Shown: positions 1-7,005 of the stretch, one piece after another
Layout of the letters: every line of letters begins with the position of its first letter
Position numbering within the stretch: the stretch's first letter is position 1
Position numbers and translations under genes: made by a program
Notes under the pieces: model-generated
Seen by the model: only the letters and a program-made list of their open reading frames with translations
Database searches by the model: none
Told to the model about the DNA's origin: nothing
NCBI GenBank assembly: GCA_002395225.1
Contig: DGWH01000135.1
Span: 1 to 16,179 of the forward strand
Direction of reading: 5' to 3'
DNA from: Christensenella sp. UBA4263
GTDB lineage: Bacteria; Bacillota; Clostridia; Christensenellales; Aristaeellaceae
Length of the DNA stretch: 16,179 nucleotides

Positions 1-66
1 CCTTTGCAGGCCTCACTGTTGAGCACTTGCCGGAGCAGCATTGCATGAGGCCTGGATTTGACTTAA

Positions 67-83
67 CTGTCGCTTCGCGACAG
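67..83. repeat. Short perfect hairpin downstream of the polymerase gene
   Basis: CTGTCGC and GCGACAG form a perfect 7-bp stem around a TTC loop. Read on the minus strand the centre is GCGAAGC, a sequence known to form an exceptionally stable DNA mini-hairpin. It lies about 90 nt beyond the stop codon of the minus-strand polymerase gene, but no T-run follows on either strand, so it is not a convincing intrinsic terminator. In the rest of 1-172 I recognise no gene. Confidence 0.4.
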
Positions 84-172
84 GGCAACTCCGTGTACAG
101 GAATGGAACAGGAAAAGGGGGCCCGGACAGAACTTTTCCGGCCGATCGCACAGATGCTGCTTTCGCGTATTG

Positions 173-1564
173 TCAGGCGCGGTGCCCGCCGATCTGGCCG
201 ATTCGTTCAAGGGCGGTTGCCCCCTCCATCAGGCTGCGCGCCTTGAATACGGCACCGGCGCCATAGCGCTTTCGGATGTCCAGCATGGCCCGCTGCAGGT
301 GCAGTTCTTTTTCCTGCTGCTCCCAGTCCGTGAAAAAACTGAGCTGCCGCGCACCGGAAAACGGGATGGTATCGACGGCACAGATGCCCAGACGCCGAAA
401 CAGAAGGTTGTGATGGACGCCGGCATCAAAATGGGTCAGCAGAGCGGGGGCGGCCTCGGCGGCGACATTTGTCTTATCCGGAAGGCGGACGGTTCCGCCG
501 CTGTGGGCGGGATGGAGGCGTCCGTAAAAATCGATGGAAACGGGGCCGGCGTAGTCCGGGCAGAATTCAAGGGATTTATAATCGTAACTGACCCACCAGT
601 TAAAGGTCTTTGAGGCGACGTTCCCAGCGAGCATTTCCGCACAGAGCATGTCGATCATCTCGCTCAGAACGAGCCGCGCCTCCTCGTAGCGATAGGGGCG
701 GGGGAGAACCTGGCCGCTTGAGAGACTGTGATTGTCCGAATGATAGCCCTTGATGTCGGCCATGGTGACGGGTTCAATTCCCCAGGCATGATCGATGAGG
801 ATCTCTGCGTCGATGCCGAAAACCCTGTAGAACCATTCCTGATCCGTCAGGCTTCGGCGGGCGACGTCGCCCATGGTAAACATGCAGCCTTTGAGCAGGC
901 GGTTGGATTTTCCTGGCCCGATCTGCCAGAAATCAGTCAGCGGCCGGTGTTCCCACAGCAGATATTTGTAACTGTCCTCATCCAGGGCGGCAATGCGGAC
1001 GCCGTTGGCATCCGGTTTGGCTTTCTTGGCCACGATGTCCATGGCGACCTTGGCCAGATACAGGTTTGTGCCGATGCCGGCAGTCGCCGTGATTCCGGTT
1101 TCCCGGAGAACGGCGCGGATCATGTCCATGGCCATCATGTGGGCCGGATCGGACCCGGTCTGATCGGCAGCGGCCTGATAGCGGTGCAGATAGGGCGTGC
1201 AGTCAATGAAGCATTCGTCAATGGAATAGACGTGGATATCCTCCGGGGCCACGAATCGCAGGTAGATGGAATAGATGAGGGCAGAGGTCCGTTCGTATTC
1301 TGCCATACGCGGAACGGCGATCAGATAGTCGATATGGGTATGATGCTGCCGTTCATAGGCCAGGATGGCCTGCCGGGCCTCAAACAGACGGGGACGGCCG
1401 GGGACGCCCTTGGCTTTCAGGCTGGGCGAGACAGCCAGACAGATGGTCTGGTCGGAGCGGGCCTCATCCGCTACCAGCAGGTTGGCCCGGAGAGGATCAA
1501 GCCCCCGGGCGACACATTCGACGGAGGCATAGTAGGACTTGAGATCAATGCAAAGATAGACCAT
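173..1564 (-). CDS. Y-family translesion DNA polymerase (UmuC/UvrX/DinB-like)
   Basis: This 463-residue protein is a cytoplasmic error-prone polymerase expected to copy damaged templates. It opens with the Y-family palm motif CIDLKSYYASVE (metal-binding Asp7). The second catalytic motif YSIDECFID holds Asp116 and Glu117, and GIGTNLYLAK at about 163-172 matches the conserved GIG-N-LAK segment. QLSFF at about 407-411 fits a C-terminal beta-clamp-binding motif, followed by a short tail. Length and motifs fit the Gram-positive UvrX/UmuC group. The frame stays open upstream to 2179, but that part overlaps the peptidase gene. The ATG at 1564 is chosen because GGAGG lies 5 nt before it. The gene starts 40 nt after the peptidase stop and is the last gene of an XRE-peptidase-polymerase operon, so it is presumably expressed when the repressor is removed. 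Family assignment is secure; the in vivo role is inferred. Confidence 0.93.
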   Translation of the reverse strand: MVYLCIDLKSYYASVECVARGLDPLRANLLVADEARSDQTICLAVSPSLKAKGVPGRPRLFEARQAILAYERQHHTHIDYLIAVPRMAEYERTSALIYSIYLRFVAPEDIHVYSIDECFIDCTPYLHRYQAAADQTGSDPAHMMAMDMIRAVLRETGITATAGIGTNLYLAKVAMDIVAKKAKPDANGVRIAALDEDSYKYLLWEHRPLTDFWQIGPGKSNRLLKGCMFTMGDVARRSLTDQEWFYRVFGIDAEILIDHAWGIEPVTMADIKGYHSDNHSLSSGQVLPRPYRYEEARLVLSEMIDMLCAEMLAGNVASKTFNWWVSYDYKSLEFCPDYAGPVSIDFYGRLHPAHSGGTVRLPDKTNVAAEAAPALLTHFDAGVHHNLLFRRLGICAVDTIPFSGARQLSFFTDWEQQEKELHLQRAMLDIRKRYGAGAVFKARSLMEGATALERIGQIGGHRA

Positions 1565-1604
1565 GGGAACCTCCGAATCCTCCGGCACCGGACGCTGCCC
1601 GGAT

Positions 1605-2240
1605 TCAGTCCCGCCAGTGACGGAGAAAATCGTTTCTGGTTTCCGGAATGCTGGGCAGCTCAAATCCCTTGCAGGCAAGGGCCTGCAGCTTGAACCGGAT
1701 GAGCTCGCTGTCCACGCGGCACTTTGCGCCCAGTTCCTCCAGAGAGGCGATTTCATGCTCGTCATAGAACTGGCGCATCTGTTCCTGCTCGAAATCGAAC
1801 CGGGCGCGGGGACTGTGATACTGATCCAGGTGTGCCTTGATATCATGGACGGTTTTGAGATAGGCGTCGTGGCAGAGGTCATCCAGAATGTGCTCATCCG
1901 GAATGAGGAGCTCAGCGGCGAACAGGTTGGCATTTTTTTCAAGCCGTCCATTGGAAAGCGTGTACAGAAACGTATCACGGAATTCACCGCCCCGTGAGGC
2001 AATGGCATAATCCAGACAGGAATGACCGAGCTCATGACCGGCGGCGGTTCGTTGCTGCTCCTCGCCGGCGTTTTGGTTAAGGCCGATGTACTGCGTCCGC
2101 TTGACGACCTTATAATAGCCGAGGAGACTGACCGCGGAAAAATAACGGAGGCGGATCTTTCGCGCCTCAATGATTTCAAACGGATCTCTGGTACCGTATT
2201 GCCTGACAGCCTGTTCGGCCATTCGGACTGCCTGATACAT
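1605..2240 (-). CDS. ImmA/IrrE-family zinc metallopeptidase
   Basis: This 211-residue protein has HELGH at residues 69-73, the HExxH zinc-peptidase motif in which the two His bind zinc and Glu70 is catalytic. A second conserved block follows, EKNANLFAAELLIP at about 101-114, typical of the ImmA/IrrE (COG2856) family. Known members cleave an XRE-type repressor encoded beside them: ImmA cleaves ImmR in ICEBs1, and IrrE/PprI cleaves DdrO in Deinococcus. Here the adjacent upstream gene encodes such a repressor, ending 16 nt before this start. The likely role is therefore to inactivate that repressor after DNA damage and derepress the operon. The start is ATG 2240. A TTG immediately before it (2243) is also possible; a run AAGGGGGG lies 7-10 nt upstream of either, and an in-frame stop rules out anything longer. 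The substrate is inferred from context. Confidence 0.92.
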   Translation of the reverse strand: MYQAVRMAEQAVRQYGTRDPFEIIEARKIRLRYFSAVSLLGYYKVVKRTQYIGLNQNAGEEQQRTAAGHELGHSCLDYAIASRGGEFRDTFLYTLSNGRLEKNANLFAAELLIPDEHILDDLCHDAYLKTVHDIKAHLDQYHSPRARFDFEQEQMRQFYDEHEIASLEELGAKCRVDSELIRFKLQALACKGFELPSIPETRNDFLRHWRD

Positions 2241-2256
2241 CAAGCGTCATCCCCCC

Positions 2257-2754
2257 TTAGCTTTTCCGGCGGCTCTTCGGAGCATATTTCTGCGCCTCCT
2301 CCTGGGAATCCCAGAAGATGGCCTCCATCTCGGAACGGAAAACCTCCCGGTCTTCCTCGGAAAGTTCGCCGCCGGCATAAAGCGCCTGGGCCTGCTCGAT
2401 CAGGTAGCGGGCCTGCGCCATTCCCCGGGAGCCGTACTTTTCCTTTGCCTGACGGAGAAATTCTTCCTTATGCAGTTCCTGATCAAACAGGGCTGCGTCC
2501 ATAAAGAAATCCGGCCGCACTTCAAGGGCGTCGGCCAGCTGTCGGATGGCCCCGGCACCGGGGGTGCGTTCGTTGTTTTCGATGTATCGGATGGCGCGGT
2601 CGGAAAGCCCGCTGGCCCGTGAGAGCGCAGTGAGCGTCATCTTCTTTGAGAGCCGAAGCGCTTTGACCTTGTCGCCGATGGACGCATCGGGACCGAGGAC
2701 GATATCCGCATCGAAATCCTTGCTTCTGGTAGGGGTTCTTTCGTTTGTATTCAT
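2257..2754 (-). CDS. XRE-family repressor, likely target of the adjacent ImmA-like peptidase
   Basis: This 165-residue cytoplasmic DNA-binding protein has a Cro/C1-type helix-turn-helix at about 27-82, with core LTALSRASGLSDRAIRYIEN and then NERTPGAGAIRQLADAL. A helical C-terminal region of about 70 residues ends in a basic tail (KSRRKS). Several Firmicutes XRE proteins paired with ImmA-type peptidases have this architecture, where the C-terminal part serves dimerisation or proteolytic control. The frame stays open to 2799, but ATG 2754 is preferred because GGAGG lies 5 nt upstream and the extra 15 residues look non-coding and cover operator-like repeats. It is the first gene of the three-gene operon and probably autoregulates through the repeats at 2780-2818. 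Fold assignment is strong; target sites and cleavage are inferred. Confidence 0.9.
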   Translation of the reverse strand: MNTNERTPTRSKDFDADIVLGPDASIGDKVKALRLSKKMTLTALSRASGLSDRAIRYIENNERTPGAGAIRQLADALEVRPDFFMDAALFDQELHKEEFLRQAKEKYGSRGMAQARYLIEQAQALYAGGELSEEDREVFRSEMEAIFWDSQEEAQKYAPKSRRKS

Positions 2755-2779
2755 GGATGCCTCCGGGGGAAAAGTTATC

Positions 2780-2818
2780 GGAACACATTTCAGGAACAAA
2801 TTTCCGGAACAGTGTTCA
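2780..2818. promoter_or_regulatory. Three tandem 13-bp operator-like units upstream of the XRE operon
   Basis: Three head-to-tail units begin at 2780, 2793 and 2806, each starting GGAACA and spaced exactly 13 bp. Each carries the small dyad GAA-N5-TTC, and the third is a perfect palindrome, GAACAGTGTTC (2807-2817). They lie between the minus-strand -10 box (2820-2825) and the repressor start, covering the expected transcription start. Repressor bound here would block initiation. Assignment to the XRE protein is inferred from position. Confidence 0.6.
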
Positions 2819-2819
2819 C

Positions 2820-2849
2820 ATTATAGCCGGAAGGCCGGGAAAGTGTCAA
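2820..2849 (-). promoter_or_regulatory. Near-consensus sigma-A promoter of the XRE-peptidase-polymerase operon
   Basis: Read on the minus strand, a perfect TTGACA (-35, 2849-2844) is followed 18 bp later by a perfect TATAAT (-10, 2825-2820). The predicted start near 2813 falls inside the third operator-like unit. Such a strong promoter overlapped by operators is typical of a repressed operon that must respond quickly. Confidence 0.8.
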
Positions 2850-2926
2850 GATCATTTTCCAGAAAGTTTTTTCACTGAAAAATTTGAGATAATTTCTGAC
2901 GTGCAAGAAATATAGGGCAGTTTGAA

Positions 2927-2955
2927 TTGACAGGCTATTTAAAATTCGTTATATT
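2927..2955 (+). promoter_or_regulatory. Promoter of the WYL regulator gene
   Basis: TTGACA (2927-2932) is followed after 17 bp by TATATT (2950-2955), in an A+T-rich stretch. The TTG of this -35 box could be mistaken for a start codon in frame with the WYL gene, but the promoter reading and the later ribosome binding site argue against that. It is divergent from the XRE operon promoter, with about 80 bp between the two -35 boxes. Confidence 0.65.
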
Positions 2956-3007
2956 GTATAAAAACAGCTTATGTATTTGCGGCGAAATGGGAATGAAGGA
3001 AGAAAAA

Positions 3008-3988
3008 ATGGAAAATCAGACAAAGCTCAGACTGTTATATTTGTATCAGCACTTAATGCAGCATACGGATGCAGAACACCGGCTTTCCACTTCGCAGATC
3101 ATTGAGATACTTGACAGCGAATATGGCATTGAAGTGAACCGGAACACCCTGGCAAATGATTTCAAGATGCTTGAAAAGGCAGGGATTCATATCAGTGTGC
3201 TACATTCCCAGCAAAACCAGTATTATTATGATGAGCATATTTTTGATCCGGCTGAGCTCAAAATCCTGATTGACGCGGTTTCCTCTTCCAGGTTTATCAC
3301 AGAGAAAAAAAGTCAGGAACTGATCGAAAAACTTTTGACGCTTACAACTAAAGAACAGGCGTCTCAAATGCGGCGCCATGTACAGGCGGAGGGGCGGATT
3401 AAGACAGAGAATGAGGCCGGATATCATATTGTCGATCTTATCAATGAGGCCATTGAGCGCGGATGCAAAATTCGGTTTCAGTATTCGGATTACAGCCCGA
3501 GAAAGCGAAAAGTTGTTCGTCATGATGGGCAATATTATGTGTTAAGTCCCTATTCACTCATCTGGGACGGTGATTACTATTATGTCATCGGGTACAGTGA
3601 AATGCGGGGGAAAGTGCAGAGTTTTCGGATTGACCGGCTCTATCGTGCCCCGGAACTGCTGGAGGAGGATATCATCCCGCCGCCTGAGAATTTTGATCTG
3701 AAGAAGTTCACCCGGGAAACGTTTCGGATGTTCGGTACGGACTCACTGGAAACAGTAACACTTCTGTGCAGAAACGCTGTGATGAATGCGGTGATTGACT
3801 ACTTTGGAACCCAAATCCCGGTGGAGATTGTGGATGAGGATCATTTCAAAATCTCCCCGAGGATTTGTCCCTCGCCGACGTTCTATCGATGGGTTTTTGG
3901 CTGGAACGGGAAAATGAGGATCCTTGGACCGAGCTATATCTGCGAAGAATACCGAAGAATGGCATTGAATGTACTGGGCGGGGAATAA
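3008..3988 (+). CDS. WYL-domain transcriptional regulator next to the cas operon
   Basis: This 326-residue cytoplasmic regulator has an N-terminal winged helix-turn-helix (about 5-65, including NRNTLANDFKMLEKAGI). The central WYL domain (about 135-215) contains SPYSLIWDGDYYYVIGY at about 180-196 and FRIDRL at 206-211. A C-terminal WCX-like extension (about 225-326) ends in GWNGKMRILGP and a helix. WYL domains are thought to sense nucleic acid or nucleotide ligands and often regulate CRISPR-Cas and other defence loci. This gene lies 257 bp upstream of cas3 on the same strand, so control of the cas operon is the natural inference. ATG 3008 is preferred because AAGGAAG lies just upstream; in-frame starts at 2927, 2987 and 2993 lie in or near the promoter. 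Whether it activates or represses cannot be told. Confidence 0.9.
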   Translation: MENQTKLRLLYLYQHLMQHTDAEHRLSTSQIIEILDSEYGIEVNRNTLANDFKMLEKAGIHISVLHSQQNQYYYDEHIFDPAELKILIDAVSSSRFITEKKSQELIEKLLTLTTKEQASQMRRHVQAEGRIKTENEAGYHIVDLINEAIERGCKIRFQYSDYSPRKRKVVRHDGQYYVLSPYSLIWDGDYYYVIGYSEMRGKVQSFRIDRLYRAPELLEEDIIPPPENFDLKKFTRETFRMFGTDSLETVTLLCRNAVMNAVIDYFGTQIPVEIVDEDHFKISPRICPSPTFYRWVFGWNGKMRILGPSYICEEYRRMALNVLGGE

Positions 3989-4011
3989 TGCCGCCAATGC
4001 ACGAAAAAAGA

Positions 4012-4023
4012 ATTCGGCCGAAT
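4012..4023. repeat. 12-bp perfect palindrome after the WYL gene
   Basis: ATTCGGCCGAAT is a perfect gapless palindrome 24 nt past the WYL gene stop, at the left of the WYL-cas3 intergenic region. It could be a protein-binding site. No T-run follows, so it is not a terminator. Nearby is a second small dyad, CCAAT-N6-ATTGG, at 4039-4054. Confidence 0.3.
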
Positions 4024-4077
4024 AGGGAAATTGCAGAACCAATCTGATTATTGGAAAGATTCAATTTGGGAATATCG

Positions 4078-4106
4078 TTACCGAAGAAGATTAGCCTGAT
4101 TATATC
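4078..4106 (+). promoter_or_regulatory. Weak candidate promoter for the cas operon
   Basis: TTACCG (4078-4083), then 17 bp, then TATATC (4101-4106) is the best sigma-A-like pair I could find in the 257-bp gap before cas3. It matches consensus poorly (3/6 and 4/6), which would suit an operon needing an activator. The octamer CTGATTAT occurs twice around it (4044 and 4096). It is only a candidate. Confidence 0.25.
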
Positions 4107-4179
4107 GGACAAATGATTATCCGCCTCCTAAATGGGCAGAAACATCGTGCAAGCGTAATTGGGTGCTGCAGTACAGTTG

Positions 4180-4198
4180 TTTGTCAAATCTTGGCAAA
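4180..4198. promoter_or_regulatory. Dyad TTTGnCAA-N3-TTGnCAAA upstream of cas3, possible operator
   Basis: The 19-bp sequence TTTGTCAAATCTTGGCAAA reads as two 8-nt half-sites, TTTGnCAA and TTGnCAAA, around a 3-nt centre. It lies 48 bp before the cas3 start and downstream of the weak candidate promoter, where a repressor could block elongation or initiation. The WYL protein is the obvious candidate ligand, by position only. Confidence 0.35.
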
Positions 4199-4245
4199 GG
4201 CCGGGCTGCTCAGGGAGAAAGACCAGCATTGAGGAGGCAGATAAA

Positions 4246-6924
4246 ATGTTATCTGAACACGCGAGACTGGTGATTGGAAAAACCGATCAGGAGAACGGGC
4301 AAAAGTGGCTTCCACTCTGGATGCATCTTCTGGACACGGCAGAGGTAATGACCTTTCTTCTGGATGCGTATATTCCGGAGGGAACAAGGGAATATCTTGC
4401 CTGCGGGAATTCACAGGACGAGCTGAAGCGCCTTTCCTATTTTCTCGGAGCGGTTCACGATCTTGGCAAAGATATCGCTGTGTTTCAGGAAACCCTTTTT
4501 TCAGGCATGTGTGCAGACTGGCGGGAAAATGCCAGGAAAAAAGGGTTCCCGGATCTGTCCTCTGAATTGCGCGGAATGCACGAACCGAAACATGCGGTTG
4601 CCTCTGCCGTTTTACTGGAGCAGGCAGGATGCCCGGCGGCTATTGTCGAAATCGCCGGAGCGCATCATGGGATGCCCAGGGCAGAGTCAAGAAGCAATAA
4701 AGCAGCGTATCAGCTGGATATGCTGCGGGACCATTACTATGGGAAATCAACGGCATTTTATCGGGAAACACAGGAAGAACTGCTTGAATGGATAAAAGAA
4801 AAGACTGGTATTCTCAGCTTCTCGGAGCTTCCGGTTCCGGCACAGGGAGCGGAAATGATTCTCTCCGGTCTGTTGGTGATGGCGGACTGGATTGCCAGCA
4901 ATACCTATTATTTTCCCCTGATTGATGAAAAGGATGAACCGGATGAAAGTCTTTATCCGGAGCGCGTCCGGGAAGGCATAAAGCGGCTCAGGCTGCCGGA
5001 CTACTGGCATCCATCCGGAGAAACGGATGTTGGAAAACTTTGCAGGGAGCGGTTTTCTTTTCCAAATCCCAATGCGATTCAGGAAGCGGCGGGAACTATT
5101 GCGGGTGATTTGCATAAACCGGGGATCATGATTATTGAGGCTCAAATGGGGAAGGGAAAGACGGAGGCAGCATTACTGGCGGCTGAAAAGATGGCCTGGA
5201 AAAGCGGCCGGGGAGGTCTCTTCTTCGGACTGCCGACCCAGGCCACAGCGAACGGTCTCTTTCCCCGAATTGTCAGCTGGGCAGAACATCAGGAAAGCCA
5301 GGGACTAAGATCGATCCGACTGGCACATGGAATGGCGTTGTTTAACCGTCTGTTTAAGAGCATTGCGACGAATGTGGGAGCAGATGATGCCTCGGGACTG
5401 GTTGTGCATGAATGGTTCAGGGGCGGAAAGCAGGCACTGCTGTCGGATTATGTGATCGGAACAGTGGATCAGGTTCTGCTGGCGTCACTGATGAGACAGC
5501 ATGTGATGCTGAGACATCTCGGCCTGGCAACAAAAGTGGTTATTGTTGATGAATGCCATGCCTATGATGCCTATATGAATGTGTATCTGATGCGAACGCT
5601 TGCCTGGCTGGGAACCTATGGCGTTCCTGTGGTGATTCTTTCGGCGACGCTGCCCTGCGGGACACGTTCAAGACTGGTCGATGCCTATTTAAACAGACAG
5701 AAGCCATCAGATGAGGCGTCCTGGCGTACCTCGGAGCAGTATCCGCTGATCACGTGGACAGATGACGGAGAAGTCTGGCAAAGGGATATTCCGCTCACAG
5801 ATGAGCCGATGGATGTTCAGATACATAAAACAACAGATGATCAGATCGGCACGATTCTCAAGGAGCGGCTTGCGGACGGGGGCTGCGCGGGGATTATCTG
5901 TAATACCGTTGCAAGAGCCCAACAGCTTTATGCGGAGCTGCAAACCGTTTTCCCGGGAGAGCTGCTGCTGTTTCATGCGCGGTTTCTGACGAGGGACAGA
6001 GCAGAGATTGAACAGCGTTTACTGCGTTATCTCGGGAAACCGGTGAACAACGAAGAACGTCCGGGGAGACTGATCGTGATTGGAACACAGGTGCTGGAGC
6101 AGTCGCTGGATATCGATTTTGATCTGCTTATGACGGATCTTTGCCCGATGGATCTTATTCTGCAGAGGATAGGACGGCTTCACAGACACAAGGGAAGGGG
6201 AAGACCCTCCCTTCTTCAGAATCCGGAATGTTTTGTGATCGGAATGGATGAGGATACACAGAGAGTCTCAGCCATGATCTATTCCGAATACCTTCTGAAA
6301 CGGACAGAAATGCTGCTGGGGGAACAGATTTCTTTGCCTCAGGATATTGCCGCTCTGGTGCAGGCGACCTATCGTGAAACGGATATCCCGCCGGAACTTT
6401 CAGACATGTTTGAAGCGCTTCAGCAAAAGCGCAGGGAAGAAGAGGAAAAGGCGGAGTGTTATTGTCTGCAGTGGCCGAGCAAAAGGCCGGGAACTAGAAA
6501 AACGATCCGCGGGCTGATGGATGTCCGCATCAGAGCCGACGAACAGGAAGCAGAGGCTGCGGTAAGGGACGGGGAGACAAGTGTAACCGTCATCATGCTG
6601 GTGGAATATGGGAATGGCATCGGGCCTGTTCCCTGGCATGGAGTTGACAAGCGTTACCGGCTGGAGGAGATAAGCGAGGAGGAGGCGATGGAGATCGGTC
6701 AGGAACGGATCGGGCTGCCGATGGCCTTTGGCGGAAAGCGGGCGACGTGTACGGCCGCAGAACTTGAAAAGGCCGGGGAACGGTTTCAGCACTGGAAAAA
6801 GCAGCCGCTGCTGCATTCGGCTCTGTTCCTTATCCTCAATGAAACACTGGATGCACGACTGCTTGAATATGAACTGCATTATTCACAGGAGGAAGGGTTA
6901 ATCTGCCGGAAGGAGGGAATTTGA
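4246..6924 (+). CDS. cas3: Cas3 nuclease-helicase (type I-E)
   Basis: Cas3 is recruited by target-bound Cascade, then unwinds and degrades the foreign DNA. This 892-residue protein has the usual I-E length. The N-terminal HD nuclease shows HLLD (His27, Asp30), the metal-binding AVHDLGKD (His71-Asp72), HAVASA and AGAHHG (His140-His141). The SF2 helicase part shows Walker A GKGKTE (302-307), DECHAYD (435-441), SAT (466-468) and QRIGRLHRH (640-648). No catalytic motif is missing, so interference should be intact. The frame is open back to a TTG at 4159, but ATG 4246 has GAGGAGG 8 nt upstream and gives a normal N-terminus. It is the first gene of the cas operon; cas8e follows after about 80 nt. 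Confidence 0.97.
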   Translation: MLSEHARLVIGKTDQENGQKWLPLWMHLLDTAEVMTFLLDAYIPEGTREYLACGNSQDELKRLSYFLGAVHDLGKDIAVFQETLFSGMCADWRENARKKGFPDLSSELRGMHEPKHAVASAVLLEQAGCPAAIVEIAGAHHGMPRAESRSNKAAYQLDMLRDHYYGKSTAFYRETQEELLEWIKEKTGILSFSELPVPAQGAEMILSGLLVMADWIASNTYYFPLIDEKDEPDESLYPERVREGIKRLRLPDYWHPSGETDVGKLCRERFSFPNPNAIQEAAGTIAGDLHKPGIMIIEAQMGKGKTEAALLAAEKMAWKSGRGGLFFGLPTQATANGLFPRIVSWAEHQESQGLRSIRLAHGMALFNRLFKSIATNVGADDASGLVVHEWFRGGKQALLSDYVIGTVDQVLLASLMRQHVMLRHLGLATKVVIVDECHAYDAYMNVYLMRTLAWLGTYGVPVVILSATLPCGTRSRLVDAYLNRQKPSDEASWRTSEQYPLITWTDDGEVWQRDIPLTDEPMDVQIHKTTDDQIGTILKERLADGGCAGIICNTVARAQQLYAELQTVFPGELLLFHARFLTRDRAEIEQRLLRYLGKPVNNEERPGRLIVIGTQVLEQSLDIDFDLLMTDLCPMDLILQRIGRLHRHKGRGRPSLLQNPECFVIGMDEDTQRVSAMIYSEYLLKRTEMLLGEQISLPQDIAALVQATYRETDIPPELSDMFEALQQKRREEEEKAECYCLQWPSKRPGTRKTIRGLMDVRIRADEQEAEAAVRDGETSVTVIMLVEYGNGIGPVPWHGVDKRYRLEEISEEEAMEIGQERIGLPMAFGGKRATCTAAELEKAGERFQHWKKQPLLHSALFLILNETLDARLLEYELHYSQEEGLICRKEGI

Positions 6925-6992
6925 CACGCAGCATCGATTTGTTAAGGTTGAGCGGGAGAATACCAGCGATGCCGGAAGACCAAAATGATGAG

Positions 6993-7000
6993 AGGAGGGG
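6993..7000 (+). promoter_or_regulatory. Ribosome binding site deciding the cas8e start
   Basis: AGGAGGGG lies 5 nt before a TTG at 7006. The alternative ATG pair at 6985/6988 lies upstream of this site and has only a weak GGAAG before it. The site therefore favours the TTG start, which also gives the usual short Cas8e N-terminus (RFNLIDEPFIPVL). Confidence 0.6.
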
Positions 7001-7005
7001 AGCGA

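Noticed and set aside
1..172. Small open frames at the left edge (for example 13-210 minus and 27-266 plus)
   Set aside because: They have no ribosome binding site and no family resemblance, overlap the polymerase gene end, and show low-complexity composition.
728..1693. A 321-codon plus-strand open frame opposite the polymerase gene
   Set aside because: It lies antisense to a gene with clear catalytic motifs, has no recognisable domain, and long antisense frames are expected in G+C-rich coding DNA.
2807..2817. GAACAGTGTTC as a LexA (SOS) box
   Set aside because: Gram-positive LexA sites have GAAC-N4-GTTC; here the gap is three, and the element is one of three tandem 13-bp units that fit a dedicated XRE operator better.
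2927..3007. TTG 2927 as an upstream start of the WYL gene
   Set aside because: This TTG is part of a TTGACA -35 box with a matching -10 box, and a good ribosome binding site precedes ATG 3008.
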